Source: Motilimonas sp. E26
Lineage (GTDB): Bacteria; Pseudomonadota; Gammaproteobacteria; Enterobacterales; CBDFNC01
Direction: 5' to 3'
Length of the DNA: 64,000 nt
Assembly: GCF_021278025.1 (NCBI RefSeq)
Contig: NZ_JAIBHJ010000013.1
Span: forward strand, 59,465 to 123,464
Shown here: positions 41,101 through 48,388 of the stretch, piece after piece
Layout: each line of letters begins with the position of its first letter
Numbering within the stretch: the first letter of the stretch is position 1
Notes under the pieces: model-generated
What the model saw: the letters and a program-made list of their open reading frames with translations, nothing else
Told to the model about the DNA's origin: nothing
Databases searched by the model: none
Program-made: the position numbers and the translations under genes

Positions 41101-42735
41101 CGCTGCGCTGCCAGCAGGTTGGCTTAACAGTGTCCAGTGGTAGCTGAGAGGCAAGCCTTCTGGATCAGTCGATCGGCTACCACTTAGCTTAACCGTACTG
41201 CCTTTACTGATTTTTTGGTCGTTACCCGCATCCGCTATCGGCGCTAGGTTTACATCGGTTATCACCACATTATCTGGTGCACTGTCCGCATAGCCGTCAT
41301 TGACCACGAGTTGAACAACGTAATGACCTTGTACATCAAGAGTGAATGATGGTTGTGCCGCTGTGCTATTGGCTAATACTGCCTGACTTCCTGAAGGCTG
41401 GCTCACAATATGCCAGCGATAACTGAGAGGATCACCATTACCATCGGTGGAAGAGCTGCCATCAAGCTGAACGGTTTGTCCTGGGGTGCCTTTGAGATCG
41501 CCGCCGGCATGGGCGACAGGTGGAAGGTTGCTATCAGACAGAAGAACGCGAGTCGGAAGACTGTCTCGCGTACCATCGTTAACGATTAACTGCGCCACAT
41601 AACTGCCCGGGATATCCGGAGTAAAAAAAGGATGGACACTGAACGGCTCACTGAGCTGCGCCAGACTGCCAGAAGGTTTATGTACCAGTGACCAGCGATA
41701 AGTCAGGCTATTACCTTCCGGATCGTGGGAGGCGCTGCCATCGAGATGCACTTCCTGTGAAGTGGTTATCTGCCTATCGTGGCCTGTTACCGCAATGGGA
41801 GCCTGATTTAAACTGGAAGCTGCATGAATGGTCACGGTGGCTGGGCTACTGGCGTTGTTCCCATCTTTTACGACTAAAGCTACGATGTAATCGCCTGCCA
41901 CATCGGGAGTGATCGACGTTTGTGGCGTGGTCGCATTAAGTAAGTTTGCCTGGCTGCCGTTTGGCCCTGCGACCATATGCCATTGGTAACTTAAAGTATC
42001 GCCATCCGCATCAAACGACTCAGATCCACTTAAAGCGACCGCTTGTCCAAGGGTCTTAAAAGCAGCGGCCTTCGGTTTGGCTACGGGGGCAATGTTGCTA
42101 TCCGTCAAAACCACTCTATCTGGTGCACTTTGATACACTCCATCACTCACAACAAGCTCTGCGATATATTCGCCAGAAGAGTCGTAGTTTAGTGTGGGTG
42201 TCGCACTTGTTGGTTGGAGAATACTGGCACTGCTGCCTTGAGGTTTCTTTACCAAAGTCCAGCGGTATTCGAGCTTGTCTCCATCTGAGTCGAAACTGCC
42301 AGTTCCATCCAGAACGACAAAACCTAGATCCGATAGTTTTATGTCTTTCCCTGCATTGGCAACGGGAGGAGTGTCTGCATCTGAAATGGTGACAATGGAA
42401 GGCTGGCTCTCTTTCTCACCATTGCTGACGATGAGCTGAGCTTTATAAATGCCCACTTTATCGAGATATAAACTGGGGAAAGGGGATGTGTTGTCACTTA
42501 ATGTTGAAAGGCTACCTGACGGTTTTTCGATAATTGTCCATTGATAAGTCAATGATTTTTCTTCTGGATCGTGGGATTGACTGCCGTTGAGTACGACTGT
42601 TGTTCCACGCCCGCTGGATATTGGATGCCCTGCATTCGCAATCGGTAATATTTCTTCTTGGGTTGTTGTGTTGTTGTCACACCCAATGTTGAATACCGCG
42701 ACAAAACCCAACAAAAGCATTGTTATTTTTTTCAT
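38149..42735 (-). CDS. Large lipoprotein with eight PKD-like repeats
   Basis: A protein of about 1,528 residues. The start at 42735 follows AAGGGA and opens with a lipoprotein signal (MKKITMLLLGFVAVFNIGC), so the mature protein is lipid-anchored. Residues about 30-800 are eight tandem beta-sandwich repeats of about 93-97 residues, each running PVANAG...LDGS.S.DPDGD.L.YRW...GS...V.DG..DS (PKD/REJ-like). The remaining 700 residues lack family motifs I know but show repeated strand patterns (YSIDPDTLAYSAI, YNFDPVTKAV) suggesting a beta-propeller. It is probably a cell-surface adhesion or binding protein. The coding DNA is visibly richer in G+C than its surroundings. Confidence 0.85.
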   Translation of the reverse strand: MKKITMLLLGFVAVFNIGCDNNTTTQEEILPIANAGHPISSGRGTTVVLNGSQSHDPEEKSLTYQWTIIEKPSGSLSTLSDNTSPFPSLYLDKVGIYKAQLIVSNGEKESQPSIVTISDADTPPVANAGKDIKLSDLGFVVLDGTGSFDSDGDKLEYRWTLVKKPQGSSASILQPTSATPTLNYDSSGEYIAELVVSDGVYQSAPDRVVLTDSNIAPVAKPKAAAFKTLGQAVALSGSESFDADGDTLSYQWHMVAGPNGSQANLLNATTPQTSITPDVAGDYIVALVVKDGNNASSPATVTIHAASSLNQAPIAVTGHDRQITTSQEVHLDGSASHDPEGNSLTYRWSLVHKPSGSLAQLSEPFSVHPFFTPDIPGSYVAQLIVNDGTRDSLPTRVLLSDSNLPPVAHAGGDLKGTPGQTVQLDGSSSTDGNGDPLSYRWHIVSQPSGSQAVLANSTAAQPSFTLDVQGHYVVQLVVNDGYADSAPDNVVITDVNLAPIADAGNDQKISKGSTVKLSGSRSTDPEGLPLSYHWTLLSQPAGSAALLSATDTITTDFVADVGGDYVVQLVVNDGELDSTPATVIVRDFDKNTLPVASAGSDLAAEAGQSILLDGSTSYDADGDSLSYQWALLTRPSGSAAQLTDAVSANPTLKTDVVGDYVVQLVVSDGKGNSLPDTVLIHDIAKNVAPVADAGNDRQVDLGSVVALSGQASFDANGDSLSYRWALISKPAASAASLSSINQASSQFTLDVAGSYVAQLIVNDGKLDSSPVTVSISNKPSTGIGANPVPSGHTLILSSSLGGDEQVGGLYSISEKNLNEIHPLMSLKGKPGVQTTDYLGLVFSPERGKFFFMLPNEGLYGGATVMSFDPVTKAVEVLRHIEYEVVNGYRVYGFASRLLIHPSGNALFGLAKFGSVLDAGRVFYLNIDPASADYLKFAWVADLGAPDAKGDTFGRSPLAHMQWNDENRIFIANYSRVNATKTNVFELMPSNSADLSQPWVPTSYLNSRFISEFIYTYSGNYISTYGDAFLSANSFEDKTIFDVSDREGAGLGTVNSDCRNSMGVFSWIGNNRYSVCKGIGSQAPLLTEVNTVNGSSSDVRRFSNWGGAIATGIAPSTTGGALYIANGDNAATVFADLVRSSGSNVIGGYTVKPSQVRSVGGLNFTDSAFIVAGADRGYLFMGDPGVADFPNDNINDRYVSVLSYDGGATRNGAIVTKDRLDDSVTVTSLGYAEGAYPIGKPVVHSSGNIFSGVWFAPGFEGWGATFSYDPTNALIKYGTGNQSVRPGIALKEDLQGQLIGLGTDTNDAFRQVLYSIDPDTLAYSAIASFDSTGQAEATTEVALKDTQAWVISDANLYCFDLQTKARANTGSFISNGAHAPVRAMTYSSASSHWYLPTAASGVSGEGTIQQITDDCAAPIRSDAVTGLVDIPATALLAASDGKLYYGTKNGKLMQFDPLLNQVQQFAALGQGEVVGYLTEDSNGDILGILRQSSGDLLFAAPLAGGTVTSKALPSSSPVDAYYPGVVELK

Positions 42736-42902
42736 TGTTGTCCCTTGCACTAAAAAGATTCTTCGATCTTAAAGCTAGACAATGAATTTCATATACTCAA
42801 GAAAAGGCTCATAAAATAACAGCTTAGAAGCGGTAATCATCGAGTTGTGTTTGCATTTTTATGTCAATACTTTTAGGTTGTGAGCGTTGTTCAAACTGAA
42901 CG

Positions 42903-42919
42903 GGGATAAGAATTGAAGG
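42903..42919. repeat. Inverted repeat arm flanking the PKD gene (right)
   Basis: gggataagaattgaagg, exact inverted copy of 38061-38077. It lies about 165 bases upstream of the PKD start. Confidence 0.65.
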
Positions 42920-43514
42920 GAACCAAGATCTGTTTCTGTGATCAGAAAGAATGACTTTCCAGCTCTGCTATACATGCTTTCTTGACGTCATGCCTTACGT
43001 GTTTGCCCCTCTCAGTTCATTTCTTCACCCATCTAAAATGAGAACCTACAGGCATTAAATTTATTGATTCTAAGAGCATTAAGGTCTATCCCTAGGCATA
43101 AAGTGTTTCAAGGGACTGCTGTAGGAGGTAAAAGCATAATAGGTTGATTTTATGGATTTAAACTTCACATCATCACGAATAACCTTGGTGATATTATTGC
43201 GGCCCAACTCCCCCCGAGAATACTGACGATAGAAAGCCCATTGGTCATCTAGTTTAATAAACATGCCATACTCAGTGGCTCAATTAATAGCAACCTACTC
43301 TACGTTTGCTCGGGAAAGTGAATTGCGAAAACGCTACCAAAAACAGTTAACGCCTCTTGTGATGGTCTGCATTATCATCCGAATTTGTGTGTCATTACTT
43401 TTCATCTATACAAGGCACCAAGAGAAAGTATGGAAAAGGTATGCTAATCGATAAAAACGACGGGCTTTCACATGTGAAAGTACATCAGCCCTCATCTACT
43501 ACAAACAGGAAAAA

Positions 43515-43723
43515 TCCCACAATAATCTAGAAATTTACCGTCACAATCCCATCAAAAGAAATAATCGACGCTCAGGTCCCACAATGATTGGACTATAACT
43601 CCCTACATCCCCTCCAAAACAATAAAGCAACGAAAATAATCCGTAGCAACGTCCCACAAAGATAGGTATCTGGAAAGTACAGGGAGAGGAATCGCTGCAA
43701 TGCTTGGTAACTAACTGTGGGAC
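43515..43723. repeat. Iterated TCCCACAA motifs
   Basis: Three direct copies (43515, 43577, 43652) and one inverted copy (43716-43723) are spaced 62-75 bases apart, in front of the MobI-like gene. Regular spacing near six DNA turns suggests protein binding, as at a transfer or replication origin. Confidence 0.5.
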
Positions 43724-43815
43724 ACAAGGAAATTACGCACCCCAAAAGGGCAATTACAGATGCGTAAGTAAGAATATGTTTGCGCTACCTTGAGCTCAAC
43801 AACCAAGGAGCCAAC

Positions 43816-44394
43816 ATGACTGAACTAAATGAACATTCCGCCGCCTATCAATGGCATCAACGAGCCCAACAGCGGCAACCCGAAAGTGAACAAGAGTGCT
43901 TTGAGCTCGCTCTATCACAATCGTTAAAAGCCCTTGCTGATATCGAGAACTTTGCAATGCAGGAGCCCTACTTGCTTGAGTTTTTAGCCAGTTGCTACGC
44001 TAACCAATTTTGGCGAATCCATCGAGCTCATAAGGACACTTCACCTGGTCGCTACGGCTGCCGTGTTCGGGTTCGCAACCATCGCTTTAAAGCGGCTTGG
44101 TACTACAACTGGTATCTCAGTGCTAATCAAATGTCACAACGAAACAACAAAGAACAGCGTGTTCGCTCAAAGCATTTATCAAAAGGAAAAGGCTTTCGTT
44201 ACCCACCGGGTCGCTTTTCAAAAGCCAACGCTGAATGGGAATCCGATCTTATTGCGTACACAGAAGATGCCTTCGCACTGATCCGCGAAGTGCGACATGA
44301 AATCCTCACCATCAAACAAAAAGCCCAAATCTGTACAAAACGACTTCACAAGCTTCGTGAACACTTTAAAAAAATGGAGAAGCCAAATGACTAA
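43816..44394 (+). CDS. MobI-like mobilisation protein (tentative)
   Basis: The start at 43816 follows a perfect AAGGAG and gives 192 residues; a longer frame opens at 43780. The pattern FWRIHRAH..G..GCRVRVRNHRFKAAWYYNWY followed by basic and coiled-coil helices resembles MobI proteins, which act with oriT in SXT/R391 and IncC-related elements. The family call is by pattern only. It overlaps the next gene by 8 bases. Confidence 0.65.
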   Translation: MTELNEHSAAYQWHQRAQQRQPESEQECFELALSQSLKALADIENFAMQEPYLLEFLASCYANQFWRIHRAHKDTSPGRYGCRVRVRNHRFKAAWYYNWYLSANQMSQRNNKEQRVRSKHLSKGKGFRYPPGRFSKANAEWESDLIAYTEDAFALIREVRHEILTIKQKAQICTKRLHKLREHFKKMEKPND

Positions 44395-44896
44395 GAAAAC
44401 CACACCCAACGTCGGCATCACGCAACTAAGCAAGGAAATTGAGTTCAGTAATCTAAAGTTGAAGCAGCCTGAGCCAGTTCCTTTGCCTGAAAGAATCTAT
44501 GGTTTATCTGATTTCGTTGCGACAGAGTCAAAGCACTTGATGGCAGCAGCAAAAGAACTGAAGAAACAAATGGATAAACTAAAGAAAGCCTTGTCAAAAG
44601 AGTACAACGTCGAGTACCCATTTCGCTATGAGTTCATTGTTACGAGTGAACAGCGCTTACCTAAAATCAAATGGCACCGCGTGATCGCTCGTGGAGGTTG
44701 GTATCCTGAGCTTGAAACCCAAGAAGTTTCAGATGGGGTGTTACGCCGTTTTTCACATGCAATGGATTGGGAAATTCCACTTTATCTGCATTTACTAGAC
44801 CAGCTCAACCAACTGGAACAGCGTGTGAAGCCTATAAGAAAACTGTCTAGTCAGGTGAGAAAAACGATGCGAGCGATAGAAAAGCTGCATATTTAG
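44387..44896 (+). CDS. Unknown island protein, coupled to the MobI-like gene
   Basis: A 169-residue protein whose ATG (44387) lies inside the last codons of the preceding gene. It is rich in charged helices (KHLMAAAKELKKQMDKLKKALSK), followed by a YPFRYEFIVTSEQRLPKIKWHRVIARGGW segment. No family recognised. Coupling suggests it works with the MobI-like protein, perhaps as a DNA-binding accessory. Confidence 0.7.
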   Translation: MTKKTTPNVGITQLSKEIEFSNLKLKQPEPVPLPERIYGLSDFVATESKHLMAAAKELKKQMDKLKKALSKEYNVEYPFRYEFIVTSEQRLPKIKWHRVIARGGWYPELETQEVSDGVLRRFSHAMDWEIPLYLHLLDQLNQLEQRVKPIRKLSSQVRKTMRAIEKLHI

Positions 44897-45000
44897 CTCT
44901 ATCCAATCTGGAAGCTTCATACCGTGAAATGAAGCTTCTAGCTACAGTTTGCATTTTCAAAGTCGATGATATGCTGGTAGTAAAGTGAGGAGAAAATGCT

Positions 45001-45702
45001 GTGATGAGATTGAAAGTTCAGGTTGAAAAAATCAATGCTGAAAGCGTCGATATCGCTTGGTTCGCGGGATTGAACAATCACGGTATCGTTACTGTTCAAA
45101 TTGCTCAAAGTGAATTCTGGTGCGCTATAGCAGAGTTAACGGCGGCAAGGTTCTTACTACTCGACAAACAGGTATTCGGGCGCGTACCAAACAGCGGTAA
45201 AGGTCTCGCACTCAGCCTAACCAAAGAAACCATTTTAGCGGCCAAGAATGAAACTCTCAAAGCAGCCGCACTGTTTCTGTCCAACCGTCTATCCGGTATC
45301 AAACTTTATTCTGACGAGATTGTTGATATCACTCATCCAGAAACAAAAGACATTATTACGCCTTATGCTTCACCCTATCCGACGTTTGAGGTTGCAAAAC
45401 TTGGCACCATCGCCATCAGTAACCATGCAATGCAACGCTACCAACAAAGACACAATCAAGGTGATATTCGCAATCCATGGCACAGCTTACAGAAGCAACT
45501 CTCCCATTCAAATCTAGAAAGACTGACTTTGTCATCAAGAACACGCTTTCAAAAGCTACTCCGTTACGGAAGCGAGCAACATGAAATTTGGGCCAACCCT
45601 ACAGGTAATCTTTACTTTCAAATTGCATCCTTAGCGGAGCACAAGTTGGTTGTGACGGTTTTTTCTCAAGTGACGCATGCTTTCGATGAAATTCATGCTT
45701 AG
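45001..45702 (+). CDS. Unknown island protein
   Basis: A 233-residue protein, GTG start (an ATG follows 3 bases on), with GAGGAG about 8 bases upstream. It contains IAISNHAMQRYQQRHNQGDI, a His-x3-Arg pattern seen in some plasmid and phage unknowns. No family named. Its stop codon overlaps the first of three operator-like palindromes (45698-45712). Confidence 0.7.
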   Translation: MMRLKVQVEKINAESVDIAWFAGLNNHGIVTVQIAQSEFWCAIAELTAARFLLLDKQVFGRVPNSGKGLALSLTKETILAAKNETLKAAALFLSNRLSGIKLYSDEIVDITHPETKDIITPYASPYPTFEVAKLGTIAISNHAMQRYQQRHNQGDIRNPWHSLQKQLSHSNLERLTLSSRTRFQKLLRYGSEQHEIWANPTGNLYFQIASLAEHKLVVTVFSQVTHAFDEIHA

Positions 45703-45712
45703 GAAAGCTAAG
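45698..45712. promoter_or_regulatory. Operator palindrome O1
   Basis: cttaggaaagctaag, upstream of the micropeptide gene. Matches O2 and O3 in the XRE promoter region, so it is probably a binding site of that repressor. Confidence 0.65.
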
Positions 45713-45748
45713 CTAAATAGAGATAGAAGATACTTGCAGGAGGTAAAT

Positions 45749-45835
45749 ATGGAACTTTGGATTTGGCTGGGTGGTTTATTACTGACAGTCGCCGCAGTCG
45801 GTGGAGTATTTTGGTATTCAGGACGAGAGCGATAG
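45749..45835 (+). CDS. 28-residue membrane micropeptide
   Basis: A short gene with a near-perfect AGGAGG 5-6 bases before its ATG. The product has one hydrophobic helix (residues 4-23) and ends in a basic SGRER. It lies between the 233-residue gene and the tail of the repressor gene, with an operator-like palindrome just upstream. Could be a small membrane regulator or toxin-like peptide; unrecognised. Confidence 0.6.
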   Translation: MELWIWLGGLLLTVAAVGGVFWYSGRER

Positions 45836-45837
45836 CT

Positions 45838-46164
45838 TTATGAATGGTCGATGTTATCGAGTTCCTGCCTGATCTGATCAATAAGCGCCTGCTTTTTAGT
45901 TTCATTGAGCTTTTCAATCAAACATACCAGTTCCGCTGAGCTGTCGGAATCTGAAAAGAAAAATGCAACAGGCACACCAAGCTCCTGAGCAAGCTTTTGT
46001 AGCGTACCGATATCGGGCATATGACGCCCTTTTTCATAATGATTCATACGGCCACTCGCTGAACTTGGGTCCATACCCAAACGGATACCAAGCTCCCTCT
46101 GGCTGATACCAACGCGATTTCTTGCCTGTTTAAGGCGCTGTGGAAATGGATTTGTTTTAGACAA
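45838..46164 (-). CDS. XRE-family repressor
   Basis: A 108-residue Cro/CI-type regulator. The helix-turn-helix is FPQRLKQARNRVGISQRELGIRLGMDPSSASGRMNHYEKG; the C-terminus is acidic-helical. The start is a TTG at 46164, because the protein begins exactly in the family pattern (SKTNPFPQRLKQAR). It is divergent from the membrane protein gene, and the shared promoter region carries two cttag-N5-ctaag palindromes. It most likely represses both that gene and itself. Confidence 0.88.
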   Translation of the reverse strand: MSKTNPFPQRLKQARNRVGISQRELGIRLGMDPSSASGRMNHYEKGRHMPDIGTLQKLAQELGVPVAFFFSDSDSSAELVCLIEKLNETKKQALIDQIRQELDNIDHS

Positions 46165-46190
46165 GTGAGAATCATCATCAACCTACGATG

Positions 46191-46205
46191 CTTAGATTTT
46201 CTAAG
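46191..46205. promoter_or_regulatory. Operator palindrome O2
   Basis: cttagattttctaag, a 15-base palindrome in the promoter gap between the XRE gene and the membrane protein gene. Lies 34 bases from O3. Confidence 0.7.
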
Positions 46206-46224
46206 TTTTAATTATACCTGTATA

Positions 46225-46239
46225 CTTAGGAAAACTAAG
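46225..46239. promoter_or_regulatory. Operator palindrome O3
   Basis: cttaggaaaactaag, almost identical to O1. It lies 18 bases before the ATG at 46258 and would block the promoter or translation start of that gene. Confidence 0.7.
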
Positions 46240-46257
46240 CACAAGATGGAGACTAAG

Positions 46258-46641
46258 ATGAAAAAACTAAAAAAGTTCGCACTATTTTGCGTTTTTTGTC
46301 TTGGTGCGTTAGTGACTGTATATCAAAGCTGGGGTGTGATGTTGATGGCCTTCCCAAGCGTTATTTGGCTACATAAGCCTCTGGATGTTATCCACAAAAA
46401 TAAGTACATCACGTTGTTATTTTGGTTTGTACTCTTTTATATAAACTGGCTATTCACTAGTGCCGCCACCCTCACCTATTTCTTCATTCATGTCTGGCAT
46501 TTGCACCAACAAAACATTCCGCTCAATGACTCGTCTTGCGTTAAGCGAGCGCCTCGACGCATCAACCCAAGCACTGGTTTGTTGATGAAGAACAGGCACT
46601 TTGACATGACAGGTGAAGCTTATGGCTGGAAGATTGATTGA
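46258..46641 (+). CDS. Island membrane protein of unknown function
   Basis: A 127-residue protein starting at ATG 46258 (GGAG 6-8 bases upstream; longer frames exist upstream but overlap the operators). It has about two to three hydrophobic helices in its first 90 residues and a basic C-terminal tail (KRAPRRINPSTGLLMKNRHFDMTGEAYGW). No family recognised. It is controlled by the divergent XRE repressor, judging by operators O2 and O3. Confidence 0.7.
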   Translation: MKKLKKFALFCVFCLGALVTVYQSWGVMLMAFPSVIWLHKPLDVIHKNKYITLLFWFVLFYINWLFTSAATLTYFFIHVWHLHQQNIPLNDSSCVKRAPRRINPSTGLLMKNRHFDMTGEAYGWKID

Positions 46642-46843
46642 TATGGGTAGGTGATGATTACTTTCGCTCCTACTGGGAAGGATCGTAATAACAAAATGAT
46701 CCACGATCCATAGCAAAGCCCCCGATCTGCAACTGGTGAGTTTAAAGATCAAAAGATATCTCCTGCTTATCTACAATGTGTCAACTTGGTGATCACCCGA
46801 TAAATAACTGCAAAATCAAATTGTTTTGAAAAGGAAATTTCTC

Positions 46844-47665
46844 ATGAAACCGAAGGCTAGGTTCACTCCATTATCGTTACTCATTTTGCTCACTGGATTC
46901 GCCTCTACATCAACTCCTATCCAATATGACAACAGCCACAGCCGTGATCATAACATTGCTCATGCAGGTGGGCTCTACCAAACAGAAGACAAAGTCATTC
47001 CAATGAAAGATTTTGAGGCATTTAAGCTCGCGGAAGCTGCCGCAGGAAATACATTGTTGCTCACGTCTTCAGTAGGCGCGGGACTTGAGTTAAGTGAAGG
47101 ACTAACGTCATTGCTGGAACAGCCTGATACCGCTTCACGAAACAGCATTATTGCTTGGATGCCTATACAAGAAACGACATCCGCTCGAGACGCACAGCAA
47201 AAGTTGCTCTACCACTTCAACGCAGCCATCGAAACCGTGCTTCAAGAACAATCTATTAACTATGAGCGCACTAATGGCAATTCAGAACAAAAGATAGAGT
47301 TCTACTTCCATAGTGCAGACTACCAATGTCCAAAATACCAAGCTGGTATGACAAACCAGGGCCTATGCTATATCACCATAGAAGTTTTCGAGCCGAGAAG
47401 AACGATGTCACCGTCTTTCGTGAACGATGGACAGGAAAGTTCTGCATTTGAATCCAACCATCACGTCTACTACCAGAGATTTAGAATTTCGCCAGGCAAG
47501 AATCGTGACATCCCCTCTGATGCACTTTACGCTGCTATTAGTAGTAAGTTACCCAATTGGATCTTCATCTATATAGCAAAAGGGAACATTCACCTTGGTA
47601 ATCAGACGATCACCGCACCTTACCTGCTAGAGAGTGGAAAACCTCTCTTGTTTGTCGTTGGCTGA
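46844..47665 (+). CDS. Exported island protein of unknown function
   Basis: The start at 46844 (ATG after AAGGA) gives 273 residues; a longer frame opens at 46826. The first 25 residues form a signal peptide (TPLSLLILLTGFAST) without a lipobox cysteine. Two cysteines (YQCPKYQAG and GLCYITIEVF) could form a disulfide. No family recognised. It is the last gene of the island before the right attachment repeat. Confidence 0.7.
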   Translation: MKPKARFTPLSLLILLTGFASTSTPIQYDNSHSRDHNIAHAGGLYQTEDKVIPMKDFEAFKLAEAAAGNTLLLTSSVGAGLELSEGLTSLLEQPDTASRNSIIAWMPIQETTSARDAQQKLLYHFNAAIETVLQEQSINYERTNGNSEQKIEFYFHSADYQCPKYQAGMTNQGLCYITIEVFEPRRTMSPSFVNDGQESSAFESNHHVYYQRFRISPGKNRDIPSDALYAAISSKLPNWIFIYIAKGNIHLGNQTITAPYLLESGKPLLFVVG

Positions 47666-47693
47666 AGAGAAAGATAGTGAAAGCTGATCCGGT

Positions 47694-47719
47694 TTCCCAC
47701 CATTCCCACTTTTCCCATC
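47694..47719. repeat. Triplicate TTCCCA motif near the right end
   Basis: Three TTCCCA copies at about 9-11-base spacing. Three TGGGAA copies of the same kind lie at 35502-35524 in the opposite orientation. Possible binding sites of an element protein. Confidence 0.4.
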
Positions 47720-47823
47720 CTGATCTATGATGGAAGTCATCTTGGGAAGTAAGAATTTGACCATAAATTGTAATTTGGTCCCCAAGACGTCGCGCGAGGC
47801 CAGCTATTATGGGAAACTTCACT

Positions 47824-47841
47824 TTCTGTATCGGTAAATAA
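47824..47841. repeat. Right attachment repeat (attR)
   Basis: ttctgtatcggtaaataa, the island's other 18-base end, matching the mnmE end in 15 of 18 positions. Host genes resume right after it. Confidence 0.85.
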
Positions 47842-47929
47842 AACGCTACCCGAATAGTCTACAACTCAGTTTAAGCCCGTATCCCCTAAAGGCTTATCCT
47901 GAGTTTTAGTCAATCTAGCCGCCTATGTA

Positions 47930-48295
47930 TTATTGTTCGAGCCAAGCCTCTGCAGCCGCCATATCTTCTAAACTAAAGCCCTTAATGTCTATATGAGGGA
48001 TAACCGCTCCTTCAAACTCACTGACTTTCTTTACCCAGTCCTTGTCGGTGAGCACCGCAATACGGCGAAACTGCTTCATCAGTGTAAACAACTCTGATAA
48101 ACGCGACATCTCTACCGCCATCGCCCCTATGGTAGGAATATTAAATGCCGCAATTCGATAGAGCATGCTACCCGCACTGATACCTTCACTTTTTGCGATT
48201 AGTTCATCTAACACTAATTTCATTGCTTCGCTGTCCAACTTGCCTGAAACCTCAAGATCAAGACGAGCATCATTCACACGCGTAACTTTAAACAT
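47930..48295 (-). CDS. SpoIIAA-like protein (STAS fold)
   Basis: A 121-residue protein of the SpoIIAA-like/DUF3478 family: an N-terminal beta strand, then alternating helices and strands ending with FSLEDMAAAEAWLEQ. These small STAS-like proteins are common in proteobacteria; ligand and partner are unknown. It is a single-gene unit between the island and recQ. Confidence 0.85.
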   Translation of the reverse strand: MFKVTRVNDARLDLEVSGKLDSEAMKLVLDELIAKSEGISAGSMLYRIAAFNIPTIGAMAVEMSRLSELFTLMKQFRRIAVLTDKDWVKKVSEFEGAVIPHIDIKGFSLEDMAAAEAWLEQ

Positions 48296-48351
48296 GGTGA
48301 TCTCCTATGCCGTTCCGGTTCAATAATTTGCAATAACGAATCAAGCATGAC

Positions 48352-48388
48352 ACATGCTACTTCGCTCATCCAAGATTCAGTTTAATTA
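48352..48388. repeat. Degenerate intergenic repeat, copy B
   Basis: The segment with atgctacttcgctcatccaagattcagtttaa is close to copies C and D and overlaps the end of the RecQ gene by a few bases. Confidence 0.45.

Larger units (their letters stand above)
42751..43815. other. Island non-coding stretch with candidate oriT
   Basis: About 1 kb without a convincing gene; two frames of about 60 codons (minus 43264-43079 and plus 43263-43454) lack ribosome binding sites. It contains the right arm of the PKD inverted repeat, a TTTCACATGTGAAA palindrome near 43470, and TCCCACAA repeats at 43515, 43577 and 43652 with an inverted copy at 43716. Because the next gene resembles MobI, this region is a candidate transfer origin. 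Confidence 0.4.
33767..47823. mobile_element. Genomic island integrated at mnmE
   Basis: A 14-kb integrated element between the two attachment repeats. It has an integrase directly inside the left end, small excisionase/AlpA-like proteins, a DUF927-type ATPase, a MobI-like gene with a candidate transfer origin, a repressor module and cargo (a PKD lipoprotein and unknown secreted and membrane proteins). No conjugation machinery is present, so it could at best be a mobilisable island. The integrase and ATPase genes are damaged, which argues for a fixed or decaying state. Confidence 0.85.

Noticed and set aside
43079..43454. Two frames of about 60 codons between the PKD gene and the MobI-like gene
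   Set aside because: No ribosome binding site and no motif; they overlap in opposite directions and lie in a region better explained by repeats.
46386..46394. TTATCCACA DnaA-box match
   Set aside because: A single box inside a coding region of the island, with no cluster or AT-rich unwinding element nearby.
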